From NCBI GenBank assembly GCA_937924505.1, contig CALDSR010000053.1, positions 1 through 47,835 on the forward strand: a DNA stretch of 47,835 nt, read 5' to 3'. The position numbers were made by a program, and so were the translations under genes. The stretch is from an uncultured Granulosicoccus sp. Its GTDB lineage: Bacteria; Pseudomonadota; Gammaproteobacteria; Granulosicoccales; Granulosicoccaceae. Of this stretch, positions 1 to 8,357 are shown piece by piece (positions within the stretch are counted from its first letter, which is position 1; every line of letters starts with the position of its first letter). The notes under the pieces are model-generated. The model had not been told where the DNA came from, ran no database searches, and saw nothing but the letters and a program-made list of their open reading frames with translations.

Positions 1-752
1 CGGTCGAAACGCTCTGCGTCAGCGTTAACGGCTTCGCGAAGTGCCTGCCCAAACGCCATACGTAGCTCAGTACCGATATTGAATTTACAAATCGCTGACT
101 CTCGCGCCAATTTGCTCCGCTGCGCGACCGGCACGCCCGAACCACCATGGATAACCAATGGCACCTGGGTAACCGCCTCGATGGCAGCGATGCGCTCCTC
201 GTCCAGGCCGCCTTCCTTGTCCTGTTGTAAATGAACGTTGCCTACGGATATGGCCATGCCATCGACACCCGTCTGCTCGGCAAATGCTTTAGCCTCTATC
301 GGATCAGTACCATCAGACGATTCACCGCCTGAATATCCAACAAAACCGATTTCGCCTTCACAGGAGATACCCGCACCGTGAGCCAATTCGACAACCCGTT
401 GTGTCTCCTCGATATTCTGCGCCAACGGCTTTCGCGATCCGTCATACATCAATGAAGTAAAACCACTGTCGAGCGCGATCTGACATTCTTCGAAGGTATA
501 ACCATGATCAAGGTGCGCAACCACCGGCACAGAGGCATTTTCCGCAAGGTGTCTGAACATCTTGCCAAGAACCGGCAAGGGCGTGTGCTCACGACAACTT
601 GGCCCGGCCTGCAGAATCAGCGGCAGATTCTCCGCCTCAGCCGCGGCGACATAAGCGCGCATATCTTCCCAGCCGAGTGTCACCAGACCGGCAACCGCAT
701 GCCCGTTCTTGAGTGCAGGTTGCAGAACATCGGCCAGCGTGACCAAACTCAT
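1..752 (-). CDS. iolJ: class II fructose-bisphosphate aldolase family protein, iolJ-like (C-terminus beyond window)
   Basis: The minus-strand frame is open from ATG at 752 to the window edge, about 250 residues. Visible class II aldolase motifs are AHLDHGYT, with the zinc-binding His, then YDGS, EGEIG, HGGSG and NIGTE. The family cleaves ketose phosphates with a divalent metal. In the inositol pathway IolJ splits 6-phospho-5-dehydro-2-deoxygluconate into dihydroxyacetone phosphate and malonate semialdehyde, the product of IolC being its substrate. The assignment to IolJ rather than another class II aldolase rests on its place directly downstream of iolD-iolC-iolB on the same strand. The start gives MSLVTLADVL, a usual N-terminus for the family. 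A 14-bp tandem repeat lies between iolB and this gene. The C-terminal end is not visible. Confidence 0.85.
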   Translation of the reverse strand, partial: MSLVTLADVLQPALKNGHAVAGLVTLGWEDMRAYVAAAEAENLPLILQAGPSCREHTPLPVLGKMFRHLAENASVPVVAHLDHGYTFEECQIALDSGFTSLMYDGSRKPLAQNIEETQRVVELAHGAGISCEGEIGFVGYSGGESSDGTDPIEAKAFAEQTGVDGMAISVGNVHLQQDKEGGLDEERIAAIEAVTQVPLVIHGGSGVPVAQRSKLARESAICKFNIGTELRMAFGQALREAVNADAERFD

Positions 753-764
753 CGACACATGCTC

Positions 765-848
765 ATTGATACGAACTCACTGGAACGAACTCACTGGAAC
801 AATCTGATTGATACGAATTCATTGATACAGTCTCACCGATACGAATTC
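765..848. repeat. degenerate 14-bp tandem repeat, six units, between iolB and the aldolase gene
   Basis: Units begin at 765, 779, 793, 807, 821 and 835. The consensus is close to ATTGATACGAATTC. The units at 807 and 835 share the 11-mer GATACGAATTC, and the stretch 772-799 is two perfect copies of a 14-mer. The last unit runs into the iolB stop codon. The period is not a multiple of three, so this is an intercistronic minisatellite rather than coding sequence. Confidence 0.85.
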
Positions 849-1689
849 ATTTGAATTTAGCAATCATGTCCTTGATGCCCGGGATCGTCTCGATCTGATA
901 AGCATGCGTCGGTTGAAAAAACTGCACCAGTGAACGCTGACTCAAGCCACCGAGAATGGTGAAGTAGTACATCTCATAACCCGGCAGTGCGGCACAGGGG
1001 TGATAGCCCTTGTCCAGACATATCGTTGAACCATCAACGATATGGTAAGCATCGCCAGATTCGTTATCGACACGCTGCAACATCTGCACACCGGAACCAT
1101 GCTTCGGACGAAAGCGGAAGTTGTAGGTTTCATCATGCCGAGTCTCATCGGGCAGACGATCGGTATCATGCTTGTGCGAAGGGAAACCGGACCAGCCCCC
1201 TTGACCCACAGTAAACAACTCACTGACCAACAATCGCCCTACCTTGTCATGTTGCTTCTGACCCAGGATATGTTTGATCTTGCGATGCGTTTTGGTGTCA
1301 TCGGAACCATATTGGACCAGATCCAGTTCTGCGGTCCGCACATCGAACGGTTCCAGTACCTTGTCAAATCTGGCACCCGCAACAAACACTTCCGCCGTAT
1401 CGGACACACACGACAAGGTGGCTTTTGCACCCACTGGCACATAGACGCCTTCCGGTTCTCCATCCCAGACATCGACACCGCGGTTGCCCAGTGACTTGAA
1501 CGCAACCCCTTCGACATCAACGTCAACGGTGCCCGTGGCTGGCGCAATGCAGGTTTCATAGCACGGCACCTGGTACTCGAAAGCCTCACCTTTGTTCAAC
1601 TTGACGATGTTGAAATAGTTAAGTGGTACCAGCGCATCATCCACATCGACGATGGGTTTGTTCTGATTGTCATAGGGAGCGATATGCAT
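847..1689 (-). CDS. iolB: 5-deoxy-glucuronate isomerase IolB
   Basis: This 280-residue protein is the normal length for IolB, which isomerises 5-deoxy-D-glucuronate to 5-dehydro-2-deoxy-D-gluconate in the cytoplasm. It is a double cupin. Metal-site motifs are visible: GFPSHKHD at about residues 168-175 (His172, His174), the RHDETYNF stretch at about 184-191 with Glu187, and KGYHPC at about 227-232 with His230. An AGGA ribosome site lies about 8 nt before the start. The gene starts 12 nt after iolC ends and so belongs to the iolD-iolC-iolB-aldolase operon. Its product is the substrate of IolC. The stop codon overlaps the 14-bp repeat array. Confidence 0.95.
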   Translation of the reverse strand: MHIAPYDNQNKPIVDVDDALVPLNYFNIVKLNKGEAFEYQVPCYETCIAPATGTVDVDVEGVAFKSLGNRGVDVWDGEPEGVYVPVGAKATLSCVSDTAEVFVAGARFDKVLEPFDVRTAELDLVQYGSDDTKTHRKIKHILGQKQHDKVGRLLVSELFTVGQGGWSGFPSHKHDTDRLPDETRHDETYNFRFRPKHGSGVQMLQRVDNESGDAYHIVDGSTICLDKGYHPCAALPGYEMYYFTILGGLSQRSLVQFFQPTHAYQIETIPGIKDMIAKFK

Positions 1690-1701
1690 TGCTTTGTCCT
1701 G

Positions 1702-2685
1702 TTAGGCCAATGTCGGGCCGGGGTGTGCTGCCAGAAAGTCTTCAAGCTCTGACACCGTCGGCATTGCCGGTGCACAGCCAACACGTGAGACCACGATCGA
1801 TGCAGATGCTGACCCACGCATCACGGCGTCTTTCAAGGTATAACCCGACGCAAGTGAAGCGATGAATCCACCCATAAAACTGTCACCTGCACCTGTCGGC
1901 TTCAGCGCATGAACGGGATAGATACCGGTTCGAAATTCATCATCTGGTGTAAGCGTGATAGCCCCCTCTTCACCCATCTTGTAGACGACAATGCTGGCTG
2001 ATGTTCTGGCTAGCTCTCGCGCCTTGTCCAGTCCCTTGTCATAGTCACCGGCCATAAAACCAAACTCGACATCGTTTCCAATAATGATGTCACACAGCGC
2101 ACCTGCACGTGAATAGGTTTGCGCCGCATCTTCCGCTGATGGCCAGCTATACGGGCGATAATCGAGATCAAATATCAACGGCAAACCACTGTCGCGTGCC
2201 AGATCAAAGGCATGAAAGGCTGCAGTGCGTGACGGTTCAGCGGCCAACACCGTACCGGTTGTGATCAGGGCGGCGTAATCACCATAGGCGACTCGGCTGA
2301 CATCATCGATGTTCATTTGAAAGTCAGCGGCACCATTTCGATAGATCACCGATTGATGATCTTCGACGCGACTCTCGACAACGGCCAGAGAATTTCTGAA
2401 TTCCCCGGCAACCGACTTTACGTGCTGGCGGTCAACGCCATAATGATCAAGCTGATTGATACAGTAACGGCCAATCGCATCATCAGATACGGATGTCACT
2501 AACGCCGTGCTGCCACCTTGCTTGTTGATGGCAACGCAAATGTTCGCCGACGATCCGCCCAGGCTCGTAAAATAATGGGTGGCGTCCTCAGTGCGCGTAC
2601 CCGGTGGATCAGGATAGATATCCATGCCGGCGCGCCCGATCACAACAAAGTGATTGGGGCTTAATTGTGTGGTATCAAAACCCAT
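1702..2685 (-). CDS. iolC: 5-dehydro-2-deoxygluconokinase IolC
   Basis: This is a PfkB-family sugar kinase of 327 residues that phosphorylates 5-dehydro-2-deoxygluconate. The N-terminal GRAGMDIYPDPPGT and GGSSANICVAINKQGG segments are the IolC form of the first PfkB signature. PTGAGDSFMGGF near residues 263-273 carries the catalytic Asp of the GAGD anion hole (about 268). An in-frame start exists 13 codons upstream, but the ATG at 2685 overlaps the iolD stop as TGATG, the usual coupled arrangement, and gives a typical N-terminus. It lies between iolD and iolB in a tight operon. Confidence 0.94.
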   Translation of the reverse strand: MGFDTTQLSPNHFVVIGRAGMDIYPDPPGTRTEDATHYFTSLGGSSANICVAINKQGGSTALVTSVSDDAIGRYCINQLDHYGVDRQHVKSVAGEFRNSLAVVESRVEDHQSVIYRNGAADFQMNIDDVSRVAYGDYAALITTGTVLAAEPSRTAAFHAFDLARDSGLPLIFDLDYRPYSWPSAEDAAQTYSRAGALCDIIIGNDVEFGFMAGDYDKGLDKARELARTSASIVVYKMGEEGAITLTPDDEFRTGIYPVHALKPTGAGDSFMGGFIASLASGYTLKDAVMRGSASASIVVSRVGCAPAMPTVSELEDFLAAHPGPTLA

Positions 2686-4556
2686 CAGACACCCTTGCGC
2701 TGCAGGGGCCGACTCGATTCCCAATCAGCGTGCGCCTTACGCACCTTTTCACTGTCGCTGACCTGCGGTGTTCCGCACTCCCACCATGTGTGCCCCTCGG
2801 TAGTCCAGCCTTCATAGGCATCGACTTTCATGACGATCACTGAGGTTCGGTCATTCGCTTTGGCCACCTTGAACGCCTCGCCCAGCTGGGCAGGATTACT
2901 CACTGTGACGGCATGGGCTCCCATCGATGCCGCATGCGCTTCGAAGTCCACGGCAAAAGGTTCGGGCACCGTCGGGCAATCCTTGATCAGGTTGTTGAAA
3001 CTCTCGTTGCCCGTGTTGTTTTGCAATTTGTTGATCACGGCAAAACCACCGTTGTCCAGTACCAGCACAATCAGTTTCTTTTGCGTTAAAACGCTTGAGT
3101 ACAAGTCGGAGTTCAACATCAGATACGACCCATCGCCGGTAAACACGATGGTGTCCTGATCCGGTTCTTTCTCGGACTGAGCAATGCGCGCGCCCCAACC
3201 ACCGGCTATCTCATAGCCCATGCAGGAATAACCAAATTCGACGTCGACGGTACCCGTGGCAAGCGTTCGCCAGTTGGCGGTAACTTCCGCAGGCAAACCA
3301 CCCGCCGCCGCGACAACCCGATCATTCGGATCACACAACTCATTAACCACGCCAATCGCTTGCGCATAGGAATTCGGTTTGTTGCCATGAGCAACATTAT
3401 CGGCGACATACGTGTTCCAGCGTTTGCGTTCCGCTTGCGCTGACGTAGTCCACGCTTTTGGCGACTGATATCCGGACAGACCTTCACTGAGTGATACCAG
3501 GCCAAGCTTCGCATCGCCGACTACGGTCAAGGCCTGATGTTTTGTTGCGTCATGGCGACCAACATTCAAGGAGACAAATTGCGCGTCCTTGGCAAAGGCG
3601 GTCCACGAACCGGTGGTGAAATCCTGTAGACGTGTACCGACAGCAATGATGACATCGGCCTTTGATGCAATCGCATTCGCCGAATCCGAACCCGTCACAC
3701 CAATCGGACCAATATTCAGTGGATGCGTATTGACAAGATTGGCTCTTCCGGCAATGGTCTCGACAACCGGTATTGCAAGCGTTTCCGCAAATGTGGTGAA
3801 TTCCTTAACGGCACCGGCGTACTGCACACCGCCACCGGCAATGATCATCGGACGTTTCGCAGTCTTTATGAGTGCAACTGCATCGTTGATCTCATCGGCA
3901 TCCGGCGATGAACGTCGAATACGATGTACGCGCTTGTCAAAGAACGACTCCGGGTAATCATAAGCCCAGCCCTGAACATCCTGTGGCATGCCGATAAACG
4001 CAGGGCCGCAATCCGCCGGGTCGAGCAAGATGCCCAATGCCTGCGGCAGACTTTGCATGATTTGCGCGGGATGACATAGCCGGTCCCAATAGCGGCTCAC
4101 GGACTTGAAGGCATCATTGACGCCGTCGGTCGGGTTGGAAAAATTTTCCATCTGTTGTAACACCGGGTCAGGCAATCGTGTGACGTAGGCATCGCCACAC
4201 AGCAATAACATCGGTAACCGGTTGGCGTGCGCCAGGGCGGCTGAGGTCAACAGGTTAGATGTTCCGGGGCCCGCCGAGGCGGTACAAAACATCATGCGGC
4301 GACGCAAGTGATACTTGGCATAGGCCGCGGCGGCAAAGCCCATGCTCTGTTCGTTCTGCCCGCGATACAACGGCAGCTCATCGCGGTGAATGTGCAGCGC
4401 TTCCCCCAGGCAAGTGACATTGCCATGGCCGAAGATGCCAAAGCCGCCACCAAAGATGCGTTCTTCCTGGCCATCGATCTCTATATATTGCTTCGACAGC
4501 CAACGCACAATCGCCTGAGCCATTGTCAGACGGATGGTTTTGTCACTCGTGCTCAT
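2685..4556 (-). CDS. iolD: 3D-(3,5/4)-trihydroxycyclohexane-1,2-dione hydrolase IolD
   Basis: This 623-residue thiamine-diphosphate enzyme hydrolyses the cyclic diketone made by IolE and opens the inositol ring to 5-deoxyglucuronate. The N-terminal PYR domain contains YRGQNEQSMGFAAAA with the activating Glu, followed by TASAGPGTSNLLT. The C-terminal PP domain has the cofactor motif starting GDGSYLML at about residue 474 and ending at DNGG about 28 residues later. It is the first gene of the minus-strand operon and is transcribed divergently from iolE. The 199-bp gap between them holds promoters on both strands and a LacI-type palindrome. Confidence 0.95.
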   Translation of the reverse strand: MSTSDKTIRLTMAQAIVRWLSKQYIEIDGQEERIFGGGFGIFGHGNVTCLGEALHIHRDELPLYRGQNEQSMGFAAAAYAKYHLRRRMMFCTASAGPGTSNLLTSAALAHANRLPMLLLCGDAYVTRLPDPVLQQMENFSNPTDGVNDAFKSVSRYWDRLCHPAQIMQSLPQALGILLDPADCGPAFIGMPQDVQGWAYDYPESFFDKRVHRIRRSSPDADEINDAVALIKTAKRPMIIAGGGVQYAGAVKEFTTFAETLAIPVVETIAGRANLVNTHPLNIGPIGVTGSDSANAIASKADVIIAVGTRLQDFTTGSWTAFAKDAQFVSLNVGRHDATKHQALTVVGDAKLGLVSLSEGLSGYQSPKAWTTSAQAERKRWNTYVADNVAHGNKPNSYAQAIGVVNELCDPNDRVVAAAGGLPAEVTANWRTLATGTVDVEFGYSCMGYEIAGGWGARIAQSEKEPDQDTIVFTGDGSYLMLNSDLYSSVLTQKKLIVLVLDNGGFAVINKLQNNTGNESFNNLIKDCPTVPEPFAVDFEAHAASMGAHAVTVSNPAQLGEAFKVAKANDRTSVIVMKVDAYEGWTTEGHTWWECGTPQVSDSEKVRKAHADWESSRPLQRKGV

Positions 4557-4605
4557 CGGTCATCACCGTTCGGGGCTAAGAGTCAGCAGGGCGCAGCCTT
4601 GAGTA

Positions 4606-4635
4606 TTGACGGCTCGCAAAGCACGAGGATACAAT
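4606..4635 (+). promoter_or_regulatory. candidate sigma-70 promoter for iolE
   Basis: The sequence reads TTGACG at 4606-4611, an 18-bp spacer, and TACAAT at 4630-4635. The palindromic operator begins 5 bp downstream of the -10 box, so it would cover the transcription start. That fits repression by a LacI-family protein. The iolE start codon is about 120 bp further on. Confidence 0.6.
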
Positions 4636-4654
4636 GAAATGCAACCGGTTGCAA
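4626..4654 (-). promoter_or_regulatory. candidate sigma-70 promoter for iolDCB-aldolase operon
   Basis: Read on the minus strand, TTGCAA (4654-4649), a 17-bp spacer and TATCCT (4631-4626) resemble a sigma-70 promoter. Its -35 box lies inside the palindromic operator. One bound repressor could therefore silence both divergent operons. The -10 match is moderate. Confidence 0.45.
4640..4653. promoter_or_regulatory. LacI-family operator, perfect 14-bp palindrome
   Basis: TGCAACCGGTTGCA is a perfect palindrome with a central CG and fits the LacI/GalR-family pattern TGNAANCGNTTNCA. An identical 14-mer lies at 21428-21441, upstream of the sugar ABC binding protein. The only LacI-family gene in the window (17297-18295) sits in that operon and is the likely regulator of both. 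Confidence 0.8.
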
Positions 4655-4755
4655 AGAGTCGCTCGACGACCCGAAAGTGTCGCGAGAGGTACGCTGGAGC
4701 CACGTTTCCCTCCTTTTTCCTGACTATCCTCAGGGCCTTTACTCAGGTCAAGACT

Positions 4756-5649
4756 ATGACGATCAGAATTGGCAACGCGCCATGCTCTTGGGGCGTCGAA
4801 TTTGCAGACGATCCGCGCAACCCGAGCTGGCAATCCGTGCTCAAGGATTGCCACGATGCCGGCTATACCGGCATTGAGCTGGGCCCGGTAGGCTACATGC
4901 CGGAGGACCCGGAATTGCTCGCTGAAGCACTCGCCGAGAACCAGCTTGAATTGATTGGCGGCGTGGTGTTTCGCGCCTTTCACGATCCGGCGCAATGGGA
5001 CGATGTCCTCGACGGCACACATCGAACCTGCAAGGCGCTGGTTGCCCACGGTGCCAGGCATTTTGTTCTGATCGACTCGATCTCCCCACGCCGTGCGCCC
5101 ACCGCAGGTCGCGCTCGTGAAGCCGAACAGATGGATGACGCTGAGTGGACCGCCTATCGAGACCGCATCGCAACAGTTGCGAAGATCGGCGCAGAAGAAT
5201 ATGGACTCATACCGGAAATACATCCGCACGCCGGTGGCTTTATGGATTTCGAACCGGAGATTGAACGCCTGCTTGCTGAAGTCGATGACAGCATTCTGAA
5301 GATCTGCATTGACACCGGGCATTGCACCTATGCGGGCTTTGATCCCGTGGCCTTTATGGAACGTCATATGAATCGCATCAGCTATGTGCACTTCAAGTCC
5401 ACCGATGCAAAGATCAAAGCAGCTGCCATTGCCAATCGCACCGGTTTCTATGACGCCTGTGGCCAAGGTATCTTTTGCAATCTCGCCGATGGCGAAGTCG
5501 ATTTCCCCAAAGTCCGCCAATTGTTACTCGAGACAAACTTTGAGGGTTGGTGCACGATTGAACAAGACTGCGACCCGACCCTCGACATCGATCCACTGCG
5601 AGACGCGAAGGTTAACCGCGAATACTTGCAGTCCATCGGATTCAACTGA
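4756..5649 (+). CDS. iolE: inosose dehydratase IolE
   Basis: This 297-residue TIM-barrel enzyme of the xylose-isomerase-like family removes water from scyllo-inosose to give the trihydroxycyclohexane-dione used by IolD. The N-terminus IGNAPCSWGVEF is the IolE signature. The metal-site region includes IPEIHPHAGGF, CIDTGHCTYAG and YVHFKSTD. The start is placed at 4756 because an upstream in-frame ATG at 4606 would put the promoter and operator inside the gene and add 50 non-conserved residues. It is followed 25 bp later by the Gfo/Idh/MocA gene and is divergent from iolD. Confidence 0.94.
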   Translation: MTIRIGNAPCSWGVEFADDPRNPSWQSVLKDCHDAGYTGIELGPVGYMPEDPELLAEALAENQLELIGGVVFRAFHDPAQWDDVLDGTHRTCKALVAHGARHFVLIDSISPRRAPTAGRAREAEQMDDAEWTAYRDRIATVAKIGAEEYGLIPEIHPHAGGFMDFEPEIERLLAEVDDSILKICIDTGHCTYAGFDPVAFMERHMNRISYVHFKSTDAKIKAAAIANRTGFYDACGQGIFCNLADGEVDFPKVRQLLLETNFEGWCTIEQDCDPTLDIDPLRDAKVNREYLQSIGFN

Positions 5650-5674
5650 TCAATCTAGCAATTAACGATATCTC

Positions 5675-6835
5675 ATGAGCAAAAAACTCCAGTGGGGAAT
5701 GATTGGTGGCGGTGAAGGCAGCCAGATTGGCCCCGCCCATCGCCTGGGTGCGGGTCTCGACGGCTTGTTCGAATTTACCGCCGGCGCACTTGATCATCGT
5801 CCGGAGGAAGGTCGCGCCTATGCACAGCGTTTAGGTCTTGCCGCCGACCGTGCCTACGGCAGCTGGCAGGACATGCTCGAAGGCGAACGTAATCGCGATG
5901 ACCGAATCGATCTGGTCACGGTTGCCACACCCAACTCGACACACTTTGAAATCACCAAGGCGTTTCTCGAAGCCGGTTTCAATGTCTTGTGCGAAAAGCC
6001 GATGACCATGACGGTCGATGAAGGTGAACAGATCGTGCGTCTGGTCGAATCAAGCAAACAGATTTGTGCCGTTAACTATGGATACTCCGGCTACTCTCTG
6101 GTTCGACATATGCGTTCGATGATCGCCCGCGGTGATCTCGGTGCAATCCGCGTAGTTAACGCCGAGTTTGCACACGGCCACCATGCCGATGCTGCAGATG
6201 CCGATAATCCACGCGTACGTTGGCGGTATGATCCGAAGCAGGCAGGCGTCTCGGCACAGTTTGCAGATTGCGGTATTCACGCCATGCATATGGCAAGCTT
6301 TGTCACCGGTCAGGAAGTCACAAAATTGTCTGCCGACATTGCGTCTTGTATCAGTTCACGTGAGCTCGAAGACGACGCCATGGTCAACTTCCGAATGGAT
6401 GGGGGTACGATCGGTCGTCTTTGGACCTCCTCGATTGCGATTGGACGTCAGCACGGACTAACCATTCAGGTCTTTGGTGAAAAAGGTGGGCTTCGCTGGT
6501 CTCAGGAACAACCGAATCAGTTGTACTGGATGCCCTTGAACGAACGCCTGCAGGTTATTGAACGTGGTGAAGCAGATTTGTCACCGGAAGCCGATCGCAC
6601 AACACGGGTAACCATCGGTCATGCCGAAGGGATGCCACTGGCCTTTGCCAATATCTATAAAGATTTGGCAGAAGTCATCGACGCGAAAAACAAAAACCGA
6701 CCCGTCGACCCTGCCGCTGATTTGTACCCGCGTGCCAGCGATGGTCTTCGATCGATGGCAGCCGTTGCCGCGGTGGCTGATTCAGGCAAGCAAGCGGCCG
6801 CGTGGGTAGATGCTCGGCCACCAATGTATCGGTGA
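5675..6835 (+). CDS. Gfo/Idh/MocA family dehydrogenase, probable inositol or inosose dehydrogenase
   Basis: This 386-residue protein has an N-terminal Rossmann fold with MIGGGEGSQIG near residues 9-19 and the family's CEKPMTMTVDEG segment near 107-118, whose Lys is the usual catalytic lysine. Further on, DCGIHAMHM carries the usual catalytic His. Members oxidise or reduce sugars and cyclitols with NAD(P). It follows iolE by 25 bp, and no other IolG candidate is in the window. It may therefore supply the first step, myo-inositol to scyllo-inosose, or act on a scyllo- or chiro-inositol isomer. The exact substrate cannot be read from sequence. It ends 22 bp before a convergent gene. Confidence 0.8.
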   Translation: MSKKLQWGMIGGGEGSQIGPAHRLGAGLDGLFEFTAGALDHRPEEGRAYAQRLGLAADRAYGSWQDMLEGERNRDDRIDLVTVATPNSTHFEITKAFLEAGFNVLCEKPMTMTVDEGEQIVRLVESSKQICAVNYGYSGYSLVRHMRSMIARGDLGAIRVVNAEFAHGHHADAADADNPRVRWRYDPKQAGVSAQFADCGIHAMHMASFVTGQEVTKLSADIASCISSRELEDDAMVNFRMDGGTIGRLWTSSIAIGRQHGLTIQVFGEKGGLRWSQEQPNQLYWMPLNERLQVIERGEADLSPEADRTTRVTIGHAEGMPLAFANIYKDLAEVIDAKNKNRPVDPAADLYPRASDGLRSMAAVAAVADSGKQAAAWVDARPPMYR

Positions 6836-6857
6836 CCGACGACACTTCTCGGACAAA

Positions 6858-8357
6858 TCACAAAAAGTGCTTGAGCGCCGCGGTGGTTCCATCTTTCCAG
6901 ATCATCGTTAACCAGCGCTCAAACGGTGCGGCAAAGGCTGCTTCCTCGCATAGCTCACCATAGAATTGCTTTTGTTCTATCCAGACACGCGGATTGGACC
7001 GCGCATCTTTGGCGGCAGCGACCAGCGATTCCCAATTCGGGTCGTTGGCCTCGATCAGGCTACCGTCTTCACGGGTGCCCTCGCACATGCGCGCCCAAAG
7101 TGCTTCAACCAGTGCAAGTCCTTCAACCGATGCGCCTGCGTTCAAGGTATCACGCACAATCGGCAGGACAAAACCGGCATGACGAGATGAACCATCGAAA
7201 GCCACACGCCGTGTCGTATCGACAATGGCGGGATTGCTGAAACGAGTTGCGATCAGATCTATGTATTGTTCAGCGGTCATCTCCGGCACGGCATTGACGG
7301 TTGGCGCGATCTCCTCTGACTCGACCTTATGAAAGAAGGCTGATACAAGCGGGTGTGCCATGCAACCAGCAATGGTATCGACAGACAGCAGCTCACCTGC
7401 GTTTGCTAATACTTGATGACCTGCATTGAGAATGCGCAGCTTCATCGTTTCATAGTCATGAATGCTGTCCCGGAAGCTCGCCCCGGCGAGATTCCAGTCC
7501 GGGCGTCCCGCGCAGAAATTGTCTTCCAACACCCACTGCCTGAAATTTTCATGGGTAACCGGCGCGGCATCATCAATACCGACACTTTTGGCCAAGGCTA
7601 TTTCTTGGTCCCCGGTTGCCGGAACAATACAGTCAACCATCGCATTGGGAAATGTTGTATTGGCGTCAATCCAGTCGGCAAGGTCAGGGGCACTCAGACG
7701 AGCAAGACCGACAATGGTTCGACGCAAGATATCGCCATTCCCCTGAAGATTGTCACAACTTTGACCGGTGAAAGAAACAACGCCATTGTCTTTGCGGTTT
7801 TTCAACGCGGCGACCATTGCGCCAAATGCCGTTCTCGGTGTGGCCGGGTTTTCCGCGTCATGGCGGATATCGGCGTGTGAGGTATCAAGCTCACCGGTAT
7901 CCGGATCAATGAAGTAGCCGCCTTCGGTAACGGTCAGGCTGACAATGCGTATCGCGGGATCCGACATGGTTTTGATCAAGGCCGCGTTACCTTCCTCAAC
8001 CGGCAGAAAGTCGATCATCGAGCCAATGACCTCAAGCGACTGACTGGCAGGATCGAGTTCGATTAGTGTAGTGAGGCAATCCTGAGCCAGTAATTTTTCA
8101 CGCATTGCCGCATCTGCTGAACGGACACCGGCACCGATGATGGCCCAATCATGCGCGTCCCCGGTCTGCATGAGCCGGTGCAGATACCAGGACTGATGAG
8201 CACGGTGGAAATTACCGAGGCCAATATGTACGATACCCGGTTTGAGCGTCGAACGATCGTAGCGAGGTACCACGACCCCTTCGGGCAGTGCGTCAAGCGC
8301 ATCGTTGGACAAACTGACCGGGTCTGCATTGCTCGCTTTTTTTGTCAGCTCATCCAT
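6858..8357 (-). CDS. mtlK: mannitol 2-dehydrogenase (polyol-specific long-chain dehydrogenase)
   Basis: With the ATG at 8357 the protein is 499 residues, the normal length for mannitol 2-dehydrogenases, which oxidise D-mannitol to fructose with NAD. The N-terminal cofactor domain shows IVHIGLGNFHRAHQ. The catalytic helix KLRILNAGH places Lys306, Asn311 and His314, matching the Lys-Asn-His set of the family. The start overlaps the end of smoS by 13 bp, so the two are cotranscribed and probably coupled. A further in-frame start 8 codons upstream lies inside smoS and is less likely. A second, more divergent paralogue is at 13780. Fructuronate reductase or arabinitol dehydrogenase activity is possible, but the smo context favours mannitol. 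Confidence 0.85.
   Translation of the reverse strand: MDELTKKASNADPVSLSNDALDALPEGVVVPRYDRSTLKPGIVHIGLGNFHRAHQSWYLHRLMQTGDAHDWAIIGAGVRSADAAMREKLLAQDCLTTLIELDPASQSLEVIGSMIDFLPVEEGNAALIKTMSDPAIRIVSLTVTEGGYFIDPDTGELDTSHADIRHDAENPATPRTAFGAMVAALKNRKDNGVVSFTGQSCDNLQGNGDILRRTIVGLARLSAPDLADWIDANTTFPNAMVDCIVPATGDQEIALAKSVGIDDAAPVTHENFRQWVLEDNFCAGRPDWNLAGASFRDSIHDYETMKLRILNAGHQVLANAGELLSVDTIAGCMAHPLVSAFFHKVESEEIAPTVNAVPEMTAEQYIDLIATRFSNPAIVDTTRRVAFDGSSRHAGFVLPIVRDTLNAGASVEGLALVEALWARMCEGTREDGSLIEANDPNWESLVAAAKDARSNPRVWIEQKQFYGELCEEAAFAAPFERWLTMIWKDGTTAALKHFL

Noticed and set aside
765..848. Repeat array considered as CRISPR
   Set aside because: Units are contiguous 14-mers with no spacers, and there are no cas genes.
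4216..4223. AACCGGTT core inside iolD resembling the LacI operator
   Set aside because: Only the inner 8-9 bp match, the flanks are not palindromic to the TGC/GCA ends, and it lies deep inside a coding region.
4576..5520. 314-codon minus-strand ORF opposite iolE
   Set aside because: It is a shadow of iolE; it has no domain text, no ribosome site, and covers the promoter and operator region.
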